From Candidatus Magnetocorallium paracelense (lineage in GTDB: Bacteria; Nitrospirota; Thermodesulfovibrionia; Thermodesulfovibrionales; Magnetobacteriaceae), in the NCBI GenBank assembly GCA_029001845.1, contig JAREWP010000064.1, positions 1 through 54,924 on the forward strand: a stretch of 54,924 nucleotides of DNA, in the 5' to 3' direction. Every line of letters begins with the position of its first letter. Within the stretch, counting starts at the first letter, position 1. The position numbers and the translations under genes were made by a program. The notes beneath the pieces were generated by a model. The model ran no database searches. It was not told the origin of the DNA and saw nothing but the letters and a program-made list of their open reading frames with translations. Positions 25,602-34,742 of this stretch are shown in pieces.

Positions 25602-27497
25602 AAAATCATCGTAGACGGTAGTTCGGAAGAGCTGGACATTAAAGGCATTTCAAAGAGATTAAAAGATATTGGAGCTGTAAGTCTAAAAACCGAACACCAT
25701 TATATCGATATAGATATGCTTGGAACATTACCCTCGGACTCCGAAATAACCCCTGTGACGACTAACTCTGCAGAGGGTTTGGAAATTTATCGTCACAGTA
25801 CTTCCCATATACTTGCCCATGCTGTAAAGTCCCTTTATCCTGAAGCCAAGATATCTATAGGTCCGGCAACGGAAGACGGTTTCTACTATGATTTTGACGT
25901 GGAAACACCTTTTACCGCGGAAGATATTCGCAAAATCGAAAAAAAGATGAAGCAGATTATTAAAAAGAATAATCCCTTTGTCAGAAAAACCATAAAAAGA
26001 AGCGAAGCGATCGAGCTTTTTAAAGAAATGGGTGAGGACTACAAAGTGGAGCTCCTTGATGAGTTACCTGACGATGAGGTAAGCCTTTATGAGGAGGGTG
26101 AATTTGTCGATCTGTGCAGAGGCCCTCATGTACGCTCTACAGGCGTTATCAAGGCATTTAAGCTTTTGAGAACGGCAGGCGCCTATTGGAGGGGAGACGA
26201 AAATAATAAAATGCTCCAAAGGATTTACGGCGCTTCATTCCCTTCCGATAAAGAGCTTGAAGATTATTTGAACTTTCTTGAAGAGGTGAAAAAGCGAGAT
26301 CACAGGAGGCTTGGAAAGGAGCTGGATCTGTTCAGCATAAACGACGAAATCGGCTCCGGTCTTATTATGTGGCATCCTGAGGGCGCTTTGATCAGGAAGA
26401 CGATTGAAGACTTTTGGCAGGATGAACATCTTAAGGCTGACTATAATATTCTCTATTCCCCTCATATAGCAAAACTCAATCTGTGGGAGAAGAGCGGCCA
26501 TTGGGACTTCTACAGAGAAAACATGTACTCTCCCATGGATATAGACGGAATGGATTATGAAATCAAACCCATGAACTGCCCTTTTCACATTTCTGTATAT
26601 AAAAGCAGGATAAGGAGTTACAAAGACCTTCCTGTAAGATATGCCGAACTCGGTACGGTTTACAGATACGAAAGATCCGGAGTACTTCACGGGCTCCTGC
26701 GAGTCAGAGGCTTTACACAGGATGACGCCCACATTTTTTGTCGAGTCGATCAGATAGAAGATGAGATATCGAAAGTTATAGACTTTACTGTTTTTGTTTT
26801 AAAAACCTTTGGTTTCGATAACTATGACATTTACCTCTCCACAAGACCGGAAAAGTATGTCGGCAGTCAGGAGAATTGGGATATTTCCACTGAAGCATTG
26901 AGAAATGCATTGACGGCAAAGGGGCTTGCCTTTGAAATCGATCCGGGAGAAGGCGTATTTTACGGTCCCAAAATCGATATAAAGGTGAAAGACTCTTTGG
27001 GCAGGCCCTGGCAGTGCAGCACTATTCAGGTAGACTTTAACAATCCCGAACGCTTCGCTATTTCTTACAGAGGGAGTGACGATAAAGAGCATATGCCTAT
27101 TATGATACACAGAGCGTTAATGGGTTCGCTGGAAAGATTTTTCGGCATACTTATTGAGCACTATGCCGGCGCCTTCCCGTTATGGCTTGCTCCGGTTCAG
27201 TTATCCCTTCTTACCGTTTCGGAAAGACACAGCGATTACGTGGAAAAACTGAAAAACTTTTTTAAGAGCGCCGGGATCAGAGCGGAGACAGATGTAAGCA
27301 ATGAGAAAATAGGATATAAGATCAGACAAACTTCCATGAGAAAGATACCCTATTCAGTCGTCGCGGGAGACAAAGAAGTTGAATCGAAAGTTCTCTCTTT
27401 AAGAAAACGAAATGGCGATACTGTCGGCCCTTTCGGAAAAGAGGAGCTGTTGAAAATTTTACAAAAGGAGATAGAGGAAAAAGCGCTTTATAAATAA
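25599..27497 (+). CDS. thrS: Threonyl-tRNA synthetase
   Basis: A 632-residue class II synthetase from the proposed ATC start, close to the family norm of about 640. Order: TGS domain (IIVDGSSEELDIKG), then an editing domain with HSTSHILAHAV and LCRGPHV (zinc-type His and Cys). Next is the catalytic core with motif 1 region WHPEGALIRK, MNCPFHISVYKS, motif 2 RYAELGTVYRYERSG, RGFTQDDAHIFC, and motif 3 MIHRALMGSLERF. The anticodon-binding domain ends the protein. It charges tRNA-Thr and edits Ser. It is followed by infC, rpmI and rplT, the classical translation operon. The start codon is odd: ATC after a strong Shine-Dalgarno. Upstream TTG starts at 25470/25500 are the alternative. Confidence 0.95.
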   Translation: MKIIVDGSSEELDIKGISKRLKDIGAVSLKTEHHYIDIDMLGTLPSDSEITPVTTNSAEGLEIYRHSTSHILAHAVKSLYPEAKISIGPATEDGFYYDFDVETPFTAEDIRKIEKKMKQIIKKNNPFVRKTIKRSEAIELFKEMGEDYKVELLDELPDDEVSLYEEGEFVDLCRGPHVRSTGVIKAFKLLRTAGAYWRGDENNKMLQRIYGASFPSDKELEDYLNFLEEVKKRDHRRLGKELDLFSINDEIGSGLIMWHPEGALIRKTIEDFWQDEHLKADYNILYSPHIAKLNLWEKSGHWDFYRENMYSPMDIDGMDYEIKPMNCPFHISVYKSRIRSYKDLPVRYAELGTVYRYERSGVLHGLLRVRGFTQDDAHIFCRVDQIEDEISKVIDFTVFVLKTFGFDNYDIYLSTRPEKYVGSQENWDISTEALRNALTAKGLAFEIDPGEGVFYGPKIDIKVKDSLGRPWQCSTIQVDFNNPERFAISYRGSDDKEHMPIMIHRALMGSLERFFGILIEHYAGAFPLWLAPVQLSLLTVSERHSDYVEKLKNFFKSAGIRAETDVSNEKIGYKIRQTSMRKIPYSVVAGDKEVESKVLSLRKRNGDTVGPFGKEELLKILQKEIEEKALYK

Positions 27498-27517
27498 TGC
27501 ATGTAATTATTATAGAC

Positions 27518-27533
27518 AGGAGGTGATGTTATA
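27518..27533 (+). promoter_or_regulatory. Strong Shine-Dalgarno with rare ATA start of infC
   Basis: AGGAGGTGAT (27518-27527), fully complementary to the 16S anti-Shine-Dalgarno, is followed by ATA at 27531-27533 (7 nt after GGAGG). The codons after ATA read INKRIN..., the conserved N-terminus of IF3. In E. coli infC starts at AUU, and IF3 represses its own synthesis through that rare codon; the same control is likely here. Confidence 0.75.
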
Positions 27534-28037
27534 AATAAAAGAATCAATATAAACCACCAGATAAGAGTGCCGCAGGTCAGATTAATCGACGTTGACGGAG
27601 CTCAGCTTGGAATAGTGCCTATACAGGAAGCACTCACTGCGTCAAAGGGAAGGGGGCTCGATCTTGTCGAAGTCGCGCCGGGCGCAAAGCCGCCTGTATG
27701 TAAAATTATGGACTATGGTAAATATAAATACCAGTTAAGTAAAAAGCACAGCCACAAAAAGACAATCGAGGTAAAGGAAGTAAAAATCAGACCCCGTATA
27801 TCGGAGCACGATCTTGATAGAAAGATAGGGCAAATGTTAAAATTTCTCTCTGAAGGAAATAAAACCAAGATATCGATGTTTTTTCGGGGAAGAGAAAGGG
27901 CCAGACCCGAGCAGGGTATGATGGTTTTTGACAAAATCGTTGAAAGGCTGGAAACGGAAGACGACGGGAAATCGAACATAGAGTTACGACCCAAACTGGA
28001 CGGAAGAAGTATAACCATGGTCGTGGCGCCAAAATAG
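27531..28037 (+). CDS. infC: Translation initiation factor IF-3
   Basis: A 168-residue protein from the proposed ATA start, normal for IF3. The N-terminal domain has IRVPQVRLIDVDGAQLGIV and KPPVCKIMDYGKYKYQ. The C-terminal domain has VKIRPRISEHDLDRKI, KTKISMFFRGRERARPEQGM and the end RSITMVVAPK. IF3 binds the 30S subunit, keeps subunits apart and rejects non-AUG starts. A GTG at 27567 would remove 12 conserved residues and has no Shine-Dalgarno, so ATA at 27531 is preferred. It lies between thrS and rpmI. Confidence 0.96.
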   Translation: MNKRININHQIRVPQVRLIDVDGAQLGIVPIQEALTASKGRGLDLVEVAPGAKPPVCKIMDYGKYKYQLSKKHSHKKTIEVKEVKIRPRISEHDLDRKIGQMLKFLSEGNKTKISMFFRGRERARPEQGMMVFDKIVERLETEDDGKSNIELRPKLDGRSITMVVAPK

Positions 28038-28108
28038 ACACGGCGCTCGATGAATAGCATAGAAGCAGGTTATACATCAATACCATTTGACGTGATATTT
28101 TACTCATG

Positions 28109-28156
28109 CAAAGACACGGAGACACAAAGTTTTTTCCTTGTGTCTCCGTGTCTTTG
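28109..28156. repeat. Inverted repeat between infC and rpmI
   Basis: CAAAGACACGGAGACACAA (28109-28127) pairs with TTGTGTCTCCGTGTCTTTG (28138-28156), about 19 bp around a short T-rich loop. No T-run follows. A related GTGTCTTTGTGTGAGA recurs after rplT. It may attenuate or stabilise the mRNA, or be a REP-like repeat. Confidence 0.6.
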
Positions 28157-28214
28157 TGTGAGAATAAAGTATCCGGCAAAGCAGTACTTACAAATTTGTA
28201 AACAGGAGGTCTAA

Positions 28215-28412
28215 ATGCCCAAATTAAAGACCCACAGAGGAGCGGCCAAGAGATTCAGCAAAACAGGTAAAGGAAAGATAAAGAGAAACAGAGCTTATAA
28301 GAGTCATATTATGACAGGCAAGCCATCGAAACGGACACGGAGGCTGAGAACGTCTACGCTGGTATCAAAAAGTGAACAAAAAAACATCGAAAAGCTCATC
28401 CCTTATCTTTAA
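28215..28412 (+). CDS. rpmI: 50S ribosomal protein L35
   Basis: A 65-residue basic protein with the L35 pattern: [20 protein letters not shown] at the start, [20 protein letters not shown] in the middle and KLIPYL at the end. An AGGAGGT ribosome site is 6 nt before the ATG. It stands between infC and rplT as in most bacteria, though separated from infC by a 178-nt gap holding a strong inverted repeat. Confidence 0.97.
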   Translation: MPKLKTHRGAAKRFSKTGKGKIKRNRAYKSHIMTGKPSKRTRRLRTSTLVSKSEQKNIEKLIPYL

Positions 28413-28517
28413 GGTTTAATTAATAAAGTTTTGTGTTGATTCATTAAATAGCTTTTAAAAATATAACACAAAGGTGAAAAGATATAATACAATAGCAAAC
28501 GAGCAGGGGGAATTGAA

Positions 28518-28880
28518 ATGCCAAGAGTAAAAGGTGGTTACAAAACCAGAAGAAGAAGAAAAAAGCTCCTTAAAAAGGCAAAGGGCTATTACGGAGGCAG
28601 GAGCAAGTTATTTAGAACAGCATCTCAGGCTGTGGATCACGCACTGAGTCACGCCTACTCTGACAGAAGAAAAAAGAAGAGAGATTTCAGGAGATTGTGG
28701 ATTATCCGTATTAATGCCGCACTCAGGTCTTTGGGGGTTTCTTACAGTCAGTTTATGAACGCTCTCAAAAAGGCTGAGATAAAGCTTAACAGAAAAATGC
28801 TCGCCGATCTTGCTTACAACGACATGAAGGCCTTTACAGACCTGACGAACACTGTAAAAGCGCATATGCAACCCTCTTAA
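28518..28880 (+). CDS. rplT: 50S ribosomal protein L20
   Basis: A 120-residue basic protein with the L20 signatures: [53 protein letters not shown] and [10 protein letters not shown]20 is an early assembly protein and, in other bacteria, a translational repressor of its operon. I see no obvious pseudoknot site here. AGCAGGGGG precedes the ATG. It is the last gene of the thrS-infC-rpmI-rplT group and is followed by a hairpin with a T-run. Confidence 0.97.
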   Translation: MPRVKGGYKTRRRRKKLLKKAKGYYGGRSKLFRTASQAVDHALSHAYSDRRKKKRDFRRLWIIRINAALRSLGVSYSQFMNALKKAEIKLNRKMLADLAYNDMKAFTDLTNTVKAHMQPS

Positions 28881-28923
28881 TATTTCTAAATACAACAGAG
28901 ATACTACAGATACTGTATAGAAT

Positions 28924-28982
28924 ATCTCACATAAAGAGCAGGAAAAAGAATTTAAACGTTGTGTCTTTGTGTGAGATTTTTT
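28924..28982 (+). terminator. Terminator of the thrS-rplT operon
   Basis: ATCTCACATAAAGA (28924-28937) pairs with TCTTTGTGTGAGAT (28964-28977) with one mismatch, followed by TTTTTT. The loop is long (26 nt). It lies between rplT (+) and a convergent MoeB-like gene (-). Confidence 0.55.
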
Positions 28983-28999
28983 GCAGGAATCGCTATCTG

Positions 29000-29800
29000 T
29001 CAGCTACTACAATAATTGGCTTCGTAATCCTGAAGTTCTTTAATGGAGGGGTTGTCGCCGCAGACCGGGCATTCGGGGTTCTTCCGAACCTTGACCTTTC
29101 TGAATGTTGTCTTTAGTGCGTCATATATCAGTAGCGTCTCTTTAAGCACATCTCCCTTGCCTAAGATCAATTTCAGCGTTTCCATCGCCTGAAGACCGCC
29201 GATAATTCCGGGTAACACTCCCAGCACGCCGGCTTCCTGGCATGAAGGTACGAGCCCCGGAGGAGGCATCTCTTCAAAGAGGCATCTGTAGCAATGGCCG
29301 TCGCCCGGCAATACAGTGGTTACATGACCTTCAAAACGGAGAATCGCTCCGCTTACCAAGGGTTTTTTTGCAATAACGCAGGCGTCATTGACCAGGTATC
29401 TGGTGGGAAAATTATCGCTTCCGTCTATTACGATATCATAATCTGCAATAAGGTCCAGTATATTATCCTTTGATAATCTGAATTTAAGAGGAACGATGTT
29501 GACATCGGGATTCAGTGCTCCAAAAGTCGCCTGCGCCGATTCGACTTTTGGCATGCCAATGGTGTTTGTACTGTGCGCAATCTGACGTTGCAGGTTGCTC
29601 AACTCGACATCGTCATTGTCTATCATAGCTAACGTACCGACGCCGGCGGCAGTGAGATAATAACCGACCGGGCAGCCGAGGCCTCCGGCGCCAATCATAA
29701 ACACCTTGGCCTTTGCTATCTTTTCCTGTCCTTTTCCGCCGACTTCGGGAAGAATGATATGGCGGCTGTAACGCATTATCTGATCTTCGGTGAAATCCAT
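29000..29800 (-). CDS. MoeB/ThiF/HesA-family sulfur-carrier adenylyltransferase
   Basis: A 266-residue E1-like enzyme that adenylates the C-terminal Gly-Gly of small sulfur carriers (MoaD, ThiS and similar). RYSRHIILPEVGGKGQEKI, VFMIGAGGLGCPVGYYL (nucleotide binding), IDNDDVELSNLQRQ and DGSDNFPTRYLVND are diagnostic. Two CxxC pairs (CYRC and CPVC) bind structural zinc. PSCQEAGVLGVLPGIIGG holds the conserved Cys. It follows a TusA-like gene and hom. In Wolinella a ThiF-like protein next to methionine genes serves thiocarboxylate-dependent homocysteine synthesis, so a similar role is possible. No carrier protein gene is visible nearby, so a role in molybdopterin or thiamin synthesis cannot be excluded. 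Confidence 0.9.
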   Translation of the reverse strand: MDFTEDQIMRYSRHIILPEVGGKGQEKIAKAKVFMIGAGGLGCPVGYYLTAAGVGTLAMIDNDDVELSNLQRQIAHSTNTIGMPKVESAQATFGALNPDVNIVPLKFRLSKDNILDLIADYDIVIDGSDNFPTRYLVNDACVIAKKPLVSGAILRFEGHVTTVLPGDGHCYRCLFEEMPPPGLVPSCQEAGVLGVLPGIIGGLQAMETLKLILGKGDVLKETLLIYDALKTTFRKVKVRKNPECPVCGDNPSIKELQDYEANYCSS

Positions 29801-29840
29801 TTATTCTCCTCTTCTATATATGTGAATTATCTTCGGAATA

Positions 29841-30086
29841 TTAATCCTTCTCTTTCTTTATCAGCAATACCCAGTCAGTATCGTTTATATTCTCTACCTT
29901 TAACACCTTATGACCATGGGCTTCCATTGATTTGGGAATGCTATTGGACGCCTCTTTGTAATCTAGCAGTATTTCCAGAACCTGACCTTTCTCCATACCC
30001 TCAATGGCGAGCTTGGATTTAACGAATGTGTAAGGGCACTTCAGCCCCTTTATGTCTATTTTTTTATCAGATACGATCTCTTCCAT
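29841..30086 (-). CDS. TusA-family sulfur-transfer protein
   Basis: An 81-residue protein with IDIKGLKCPYTFVKSKLA, where C17-P18 is the persulfide-bearing CP motif of TusA/SirA proteins. It ends in the usual beta strand (DWVLLIKKEKD). I chose the ATG at 30084-30086, directly after the hom stop; an in-frame TTG at 30104 overlaps hom and would add six residues. It lies between hom and the MoeB-like gene, so it may pass persulfide sulfur to a carrier charged by that enzyme. Members of this family also act in tRNA thiolation and in selenium and sulfur oxidation pathways. Confidence 0.88.
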   Translation of the reverse strand: MEEIVSDKKIDIKGLKCPYTFVKSKLAIEGMEKGQVLEILLDYKEASNSIPKSMEAHGHKVLKVENINDTDWVLLIKKEKD

Positions 30087-30087
30087 T

Positions 30088-31404
30088 TTATTCCATTCCC
30101 TCAACTCGTATAATCATTGTTTTTTCAGGCACTACCGGAAGGCTGTCAATTGTTTCGACTGCGTCCATCACATCTTTTTCACGTGCCTTATGTGACAGAA
30201 CCACCAGAGGGACAGCTTCTCCTTCCCTTCTCTCTTTTTGTATTACGGCGCTAATACCGATATTATGGTCGCCCAGAACGCCGGAAATCTTTGAAAGTAC
30301 GCCCGGTTGGTCAAGGGCCGTAAATCTGAAATAATACATGGACTCGACATTGTTCATATCCCTGATTTTAAAATTCGATCCTCCATCGGACCCGAATATG
30401 GGAGAAACAAAACGGTCCGTTGACTCGCACAGCGATCTCTGCCTGGCGATGTCGATGATATCGCTTACCACTGCGCTGCCGGTAGGCATATCGCCGGCTC
30501 CTTTTCCGTAATAAAGAGATTCTCCAACGGAATCTCCTATAACGTAAACAGCGTTAAATACGCCGTTTACCTTTGAAATAAGGCTATTGTCAGGCACCAT
30601 TGTCGGGTGTACTCTCATCTCGATCTCGCCGTCGATCGCTTTCGCCATGGCAAGAGGTTTGACTTTATAACCCAGTTCCTGCGCAAATCCGATGTCCTGA
30701 GCCGTAATCGAGGTAATTCCTTCTCTGTAGATTTTTTCATATGAAAGCGGAATTCCATAGGCAAGAGAGATCAGTAATGTCAGCTTATGCGTTGCGTCCT
30801 GCCCTTCTATATCGAAAGTGGGGTCGGCTTCTGCGTAGCCCAGTTTCTGAGCTTCTGCAAGGGCCTCGTCAAAGCCTTTGTTTTCCCGACTCATCTTTGA
30901 CAGAATATAGTTGGATGTACCGTTTATAATTCCGTATATTGCCTGAATATTATTAGCGGCAAGTCCCTCTCGTAAGGTCTTTATAATTGGAATACCCCCT
31001 GCCACCGCAGCTTCGAAGGAAAGTATTCTTCCTTTTTTCCCGGCCTCTTCAAAAAGAGACGCTCCCTTTTCCGCCAGTAACGCCTTATTGGCCGTGACAA
31101 CATCTTTACCCTTTCTAAGGGCTTCAAGCATGAGTCCTCTGGCAGGTTCGATTCCCCCGATCAGTTCCACTACAATATCTATCTCGGCATCATCAACGAT
31201 TTCATTTGCATTCGCTGTAAGAGTCCCGGGAGGGAGCTCGATACCTCTGTTTGTGTTGATATCCAGGTCCGCTATTCTTTTAAGGTTCAGGACGATGCCG
31301 GCCCTCTTCTCGATCAGCTCCTTCTCCTCAGTTAATATTCTGGCAGTTCCGCTGCCTACGGTTCCAAAGCCTATAATGCCGATATTAACTTTTTTTAAAC
31401 TCAT
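30088..31404 (-). CDS. hom: Homoserine dehydrogenase with ACT domain
   Basis: A 438-residue enzyme reducing aspartate semialdehyde to homoserine for threonine and methionine. The NAD(P) site is VNIGIIGFGTVGSGTARIL. VELIGGIEPARGLMLEALRK, TANKALLAEKG, AAVAGGIPIIKTLREGL and GIINGTSNYILSKM are the catalytic blocks. The C-terminal 85 residues form an ACT domain (YYFRFTALDQPGVLSKISGV), usually the threonine sensor. It lies 4 nt after the aminotransferase gene and 1 nt before the TusA-like gene, so the set is one unit. Confidence 0.97.
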   Translation of the reverse strand: MSLKKVNIGIIGFGTVGSGTARILTEEKELIEKRAGIVLNLKRIADLDINTNRGIELPPGTLTANANEIVDDAEIDIVVELIGGIEPARGLMLEALRKGKDVVTANKALLAEKGASLFEEAGKKGRILSFEAAVAGGIPIIKTLREGLAANNIQAIYGIINGTSNYILSKMSRENKGFDEALAEAQKLGYAEADPTFDIEGQDATHKLTLLISLAYGIPLSYEKIYREGITSITAQDIGFAQELGYKVKPLAMAKAIDGEIEMRVHPTMVPDNSLISKVNGVFNAVYVIGDSVGESLYYGKGAGDMPTGSAVVSDIIDIARQRSLCESTDRFVSPIFGSDGGSNFKIRDMNNVESMYYFRFTALDQPGVLSKISGVLGDHNIGISAVIQKERREGEAVPLVVLSHKAREKDVMDAVETIDSLPVVPEKTMIIRVEGME

Positions 31405-31408
31405 CCCT

Positions 31409-32581
31409 TTACCCTTTGAAAAATTTTTTTATACCCTTTGTCGCCTGACGTATCCTGTGCTCGTTTTCGACAAGGGCGAATCTGACATATTCGTCTCCTC
31501 CCTCTCCAAAACCTATACCCGGAGATACAGCGACCTTTGAATCTCTTAAAAGGGTCTTTGCAAATTCCAGCGATCCCAGGGATTTATATTGATCCGGTAT
31601 TTCAGCCCATACAAACATGGTCGCTTTTGGAGGAGCAATATCCCAACCGGCTCTGTGTAGTCCTTCTATCAATACATCTCTCCTGCTTTCGTAAATTCCG
31701 GTTATATCTTTCACGCATTCCTGCTCGCCCCTTAAAGCAATAATCGAAGCGATCTGGATGGGTTGAAACATTCCGTAGTCAAGATAACTCTTAATCTTGG
31801 TTAATGCCGCAACGATCTCTTTATTTCCGTTGCAGAAGCCCACTCTCCACCCTGCCATGGAATAACTTTTTGTCATGGAAAACAACTCGACGCCTATATC
31901 TTTCGCGCCTTTTGCCTGTAGGAAGCTGGGAGCTTTATAGTCGTCAAAAAGCAAATCGGCATATGCGAAATCGTGAATAACGATGAGATTGTTTTCTTTG
32001 GCGAAATGAACCACTTTTTCAAAGAAATCTATATTCACCACTTCGGTCGTAGGGTTGTGAGGGAAGTTGATGATCAAAATTCTCGGTCTTGGCCAGGTAT
32101 TTTTGCAAGCCTTTTCCATCTCCATAAAAAAGTCTATCCCCGGACCGATCGGTATGCTTCGTACTTCTCCTCCGGCGATGACGACACTGTATGGATGGAT
32201 GGGATAGGCAGGTGTCGGGGTCATCGCCACGCTTCCCGGCTCCATGATGGCAAGTATAAGATGACTCAGCCCCTCTTTTGATCCTATTGTAACTACAGTT
32301 TCCGTATCGGGGTCCAGCGAAACGTCATACCTCCTTTCATACCATTCGCAAATCGCCATTCTTAATTGAGTAATACCTTTTGATGCGGAATATCTGTGGT
32401 TTTTGGGAATGCCGGCAGCTTCCCTGAGTTTTTCTACGATATGTTCAGGCGTAGGTAAATCGGGATTGCCCATTCCAAGGTCAATAATATCGTCACCGGC
32501 GCGTCTGGCTTCATATTTGAGATTGTTGACAATGGAAAATACATAAGGTGGTAGTCTTTTAATACGATTAAATTCAAACAT
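31409..32581 (-). CDS. Class I/II aminotransferase (AlaC/DapL-like)
   Basis: A 390-residue fold-I PLP enzyme. [58 protein letters not shown] and [15 protein letters not shown] (PLP Lys in SMTKS) are close to the AlaC/YfdZ alanine aminotransferase group; related proteins act as LL-DAP or aspartate aminotransferases. The tail is short. It is the first gene of an aminotransferase-hom-tusA-moeB unit. With hom next door, an aspartate or methionine-related substrate is possible, but the alanine/glutamate assignment is the default for this subgroup. Confidence 0.9.
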   Translation of the reverse strand: MFEFNRIKRLPPYVFSIVNNLKYEARRAGDDIIDLGMGNPDLPTPEHIVEKLREAAGIPKNHRYSASKGITQLRMAICEWYERRYDVSLDPDTETVVTIGSKEGLSHLILAIMEPGSVAMTPTPAYPIHPYSVVIAGGEVRSIPIGPGIDFFMEMEKACKNTWPRPRILIINFPHNPTTEVVNIDFFEKVVHFAKENNLIVIHDFAYADLLFDDYKAPSFLQAKGAKDIGVELFSMTKSYSMAGWRVGFCNGNKEIVAALTKIKSYLDYGMFQPIQIASIIALRGEQECVKDITGIYESRRDVLIEGLHRAGWDIAPPKATMFVWAEIPDQYKSLGSLEFAKTLLRDSKVAVSPGIGFGEGGDEYVRFALVENEHRIRQATKGIKKFFKG

Positions 32582-32723
32582 GCGCTATTATACTACACCT
32601 GTCATATGTTTAAGCAAGTGTTTCCCCGTAATTCTCGCCTGCATTTGATTAGAATCGGGGGAAAAGGAATGCCGAAAAATGGTATACTTATTATGTTATT
32701 AAAAATTACTAAGGAGGTTAATT

Positions 32724-33083
32724 TTGGAATATTCGGACTACATCGTTTTTGTCCTTTCTATTGTAGTAGTAACAATTGTGAATCCCTTACTTTTCGGCAG
32801 GCACAGATCTAAAATAACATGGTGGGATTATACATTTCCCTATCTTGGCATTCCCGTATGGTACATTCTTAAAATTCTGGATGTGGGAGAGGGGATCAGC
32901 AAGACCAATTTTATTATCGAGATGTTTATAATATTACTCTTTTCCATTTCTGTTCCGTGGATCAGATTCATTGTCTCCTTTGCAGGAGGCAGAGTGTTCG
33001 CCTGGTTTTCGCTTCTCCTTACGCTTTCCCCCGTTGCAGCTGCAGTGTTTCTTAGAATGGTAATGCCATTGTTGCCTGAGTAA
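32724..33083 (+). CDS. Small membrane protein, 119 residues
   Basis: AAGGAGGT at 32711-32718 sets the start at TTG 32724. The protein has hydrophobic stretches at about residues 8-24, 35-50, 63-83 and 90-113, so three or four membrane helices, with a polar RHRSKITWWDY loop between the first two. No family is recognised. It stands alone between the divergent aminotransferase gene and a convergent two-component regulator gene, and a strong hairpin follows its stop. The function cannot be guessed from the sequence. Confidence 0.75.
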   Translation: MEYSDYIVFVLSIVVVTIVNPLLFGRHRSKITWWDYTFPYLGIPVWYILKILDVGEGISKTNFIIEMFIILLFSISVPWIRFIVSFAGGRVFAWFSLLLTLSPVAAAVFLRMVMPLLPE

Positions 33084-33088
33084 GCAGG

Positions 33089-33143
33089 CAAGTTCATGGG
33101 GGCCGGTCAATCTGTTGACTCCCCCATCCTTCAAACGAACTTT
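33089..33143 (+). terminator. Terminator after the small membrane protein gene
   Basis: ATGGGGG (33096-33102) pairs with CCCCCAT (33121-33127), with GGTCAA/TTGAC pairing inside the loop and AAGTTC/GAACTT outside, then TTTT. It begins a few bases after the stop at 33083. Confidence 0.7.
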
Positions 33144-33357
33144 TAATCCAAAAAACAGCATTTAGCTGTCAGCTTTTTAATTGCAACACTTTATGGTTCA
33201 AAACACATTCAACCATAAGGGGAAGCTTATTATTAGCATAACATCAGTACTTTCTTTGGCTGAAGGCTGACTGCTGACAGCTGTTTTAGTTTATAACTAT
33301 TTAGGCCCTTAAGGAGCCTGAATCGACAATTTTTTGTCGATCTTGCATATTTCACTG

Positions 33358-34728
33358 TCATTTCATTAAACCATACTTTTTAAGTTTCAGATGAAGGGTT
33401 CTTCTCGTTATACCAAGCCGTCTGGCTGTTTCGCTTTTGTTTCCTTCCGACAACTCAAGGGTTTTGATTATTGCAGATTTTTCCATATCTTCAAGTGTTG
33501 ATTCTTCCGATTGAGAGACAGACTTCGATATATCCGTCTCTGTTATTGTCTCTGCGCCATGGAGAAAAGAGAAGTCTCTTTCGTCTATATAATCATAACG
33601 GGACATGATCACAGCCCTTTCCATAACATTGGAAAGCTCGCGTACATTACCATGCCAGTCATATCTGAGCAGACTGTCCATTCCCCTTGGCGTGAATCCC
33701 TTTATGTGCTTATTGTTCTTTTCGCTGAAAACACCCAGAAAGTGTTGGGAAAGTAGGGGGATATCTTCCTTTCTCTCCCTTAACGGAGGCATGCGAAGAT
33801 TTACCACATTGAGCCTGTAATATAAATCCTCACGAAAACGTCCCTCTTCTATTTCTCTTAACAGGTCTTTATTCGTCGCTGCAATGACCCTCACATTCAC
33901 ATCTGTTACTCCCTCTCCTCCTACAGGTGTAATCTCTCTCTCCTGGAGAACCCTTAGAAGTTTCACCTGCATGGAAAGGGGCGTTTCACTCACCTCGTCA
34001 AGGAATATGCTGCCGCCCTCGGCCTCCTGAAATTTTCCGTCCCTCCTTTTGTAGGCTCCTGTAAAGGCGCCCTTTTCATGACCGAATAATTCTGATTCCA
34101 GGAGAGTCTCCGTAATGGCGGCGCAGTTCATTTTAATAAAAGGCCCTTCCTTTCTGGAACTGTTATAGTGAATGGCCCCTGCAATCAACTCCTTACCTGT
34201 CCCTGATTCACCTGTAATCAATACAGTCGCCTCAGAGGGCGCTACCTGACTGACCGTTTCAAGGAGGGATACCATGGCCTTACTGCGACCTATCATCTTC
34301 CCGCTGTTAAAAGTGCTTTCCAGTCTCTCCTTTAAGACTCGGTTTTCCTCTTTTAAATTTGTATGATCCATAGCTCTTTCAATTGTCAGTTTTAGTTCGT
34401 CAAAATCCAGAGGTTTTGTGAGATAGTCGTAGGCCCCCCTTTTCAAAGCATCCACGGCAGTATCCACAGAAGAGTAGGCAGTCATAATAATTATGGGAAT
34501 AGCGGGATTGTAATTCCTGATCTCCGCTAACGCCTCTATTCCCGATACCCTGACCATGCGAATATCCATTAATATAAGGTCAAATGGTGATTTGTAAGCC
34601 ATTTCTATGGCCTCTTCGCCGTCATCCGCTTCAAAGACATTATATCCCCATCCGCCAATCAGTGTTTTCAGCATCGTACGATGGCTGTTGTCGTCGTCAA
34701 CAACGAGAATTGTCTTTTTATTTATCAT
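33358..34728 (-). CDS. Sigma-54-dependent response regulator (ZraR/AtoC type)
   Basis: A 456-residue NtrC-family activator. Receiver domain: VVDDDNS and phospho-acceptor D55 in LILMDIRM. AAA+ domain: Walker A GESGTGKEL, the sigma-54 contact loop GAFTGA, DEVSETPLSMQVKLLRVLQE, and the sensor segment. The C-terminal Fis-type helix-turn-helix has KSETARRLGITRRTLHLKL. It lies 14 nt after the histidine kinase gene. The neighbouring divergent gene encodes a ZraP-like protein with a sigma-54 promoter, the expected target. Confidence 0.96.
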   Translation of the reverse strand: MINKKTILVVDDDNSHRTMLKTLIGGWGYNVFEADDGEEAIEMAYKSPFDLILMDIRMVRVSGIEALAEIRNYNPAIPIIIMTAYSSVDTAVDALKRGAYDYLTKPLDFDELKLTIERAMDHTNLKEENRVLKERLESTFNSGKMIGRSKAMVSLLETVSQVAPSEATVLITGESGTGKELIAGAIHYNSSRKEGPFIKMNCAAITETLLESELFGHEKGAFTGAYKRRDGKFQEAEGGSIFLDEVSETPLSMQVKLLRVLQEREITPVGGEGVTDVNVRVIAATNKDLLREIEEGRFREDLYYRLNVVNLRMPPLRERKEDIPLLSQHFLGVFSEKNNKHIKGFTPRGMDSLLRYDWHGNVRELSNVMERAVIMSRYDYIDERDFSFLHGAETITETDISKSVSQSEESTLEDMEKSAIIKTLELSEGNKSETARRLGITRRTLHLKLKKYGLMK

Positions 34729-34742
34729 TCTGCTTACGTCGT

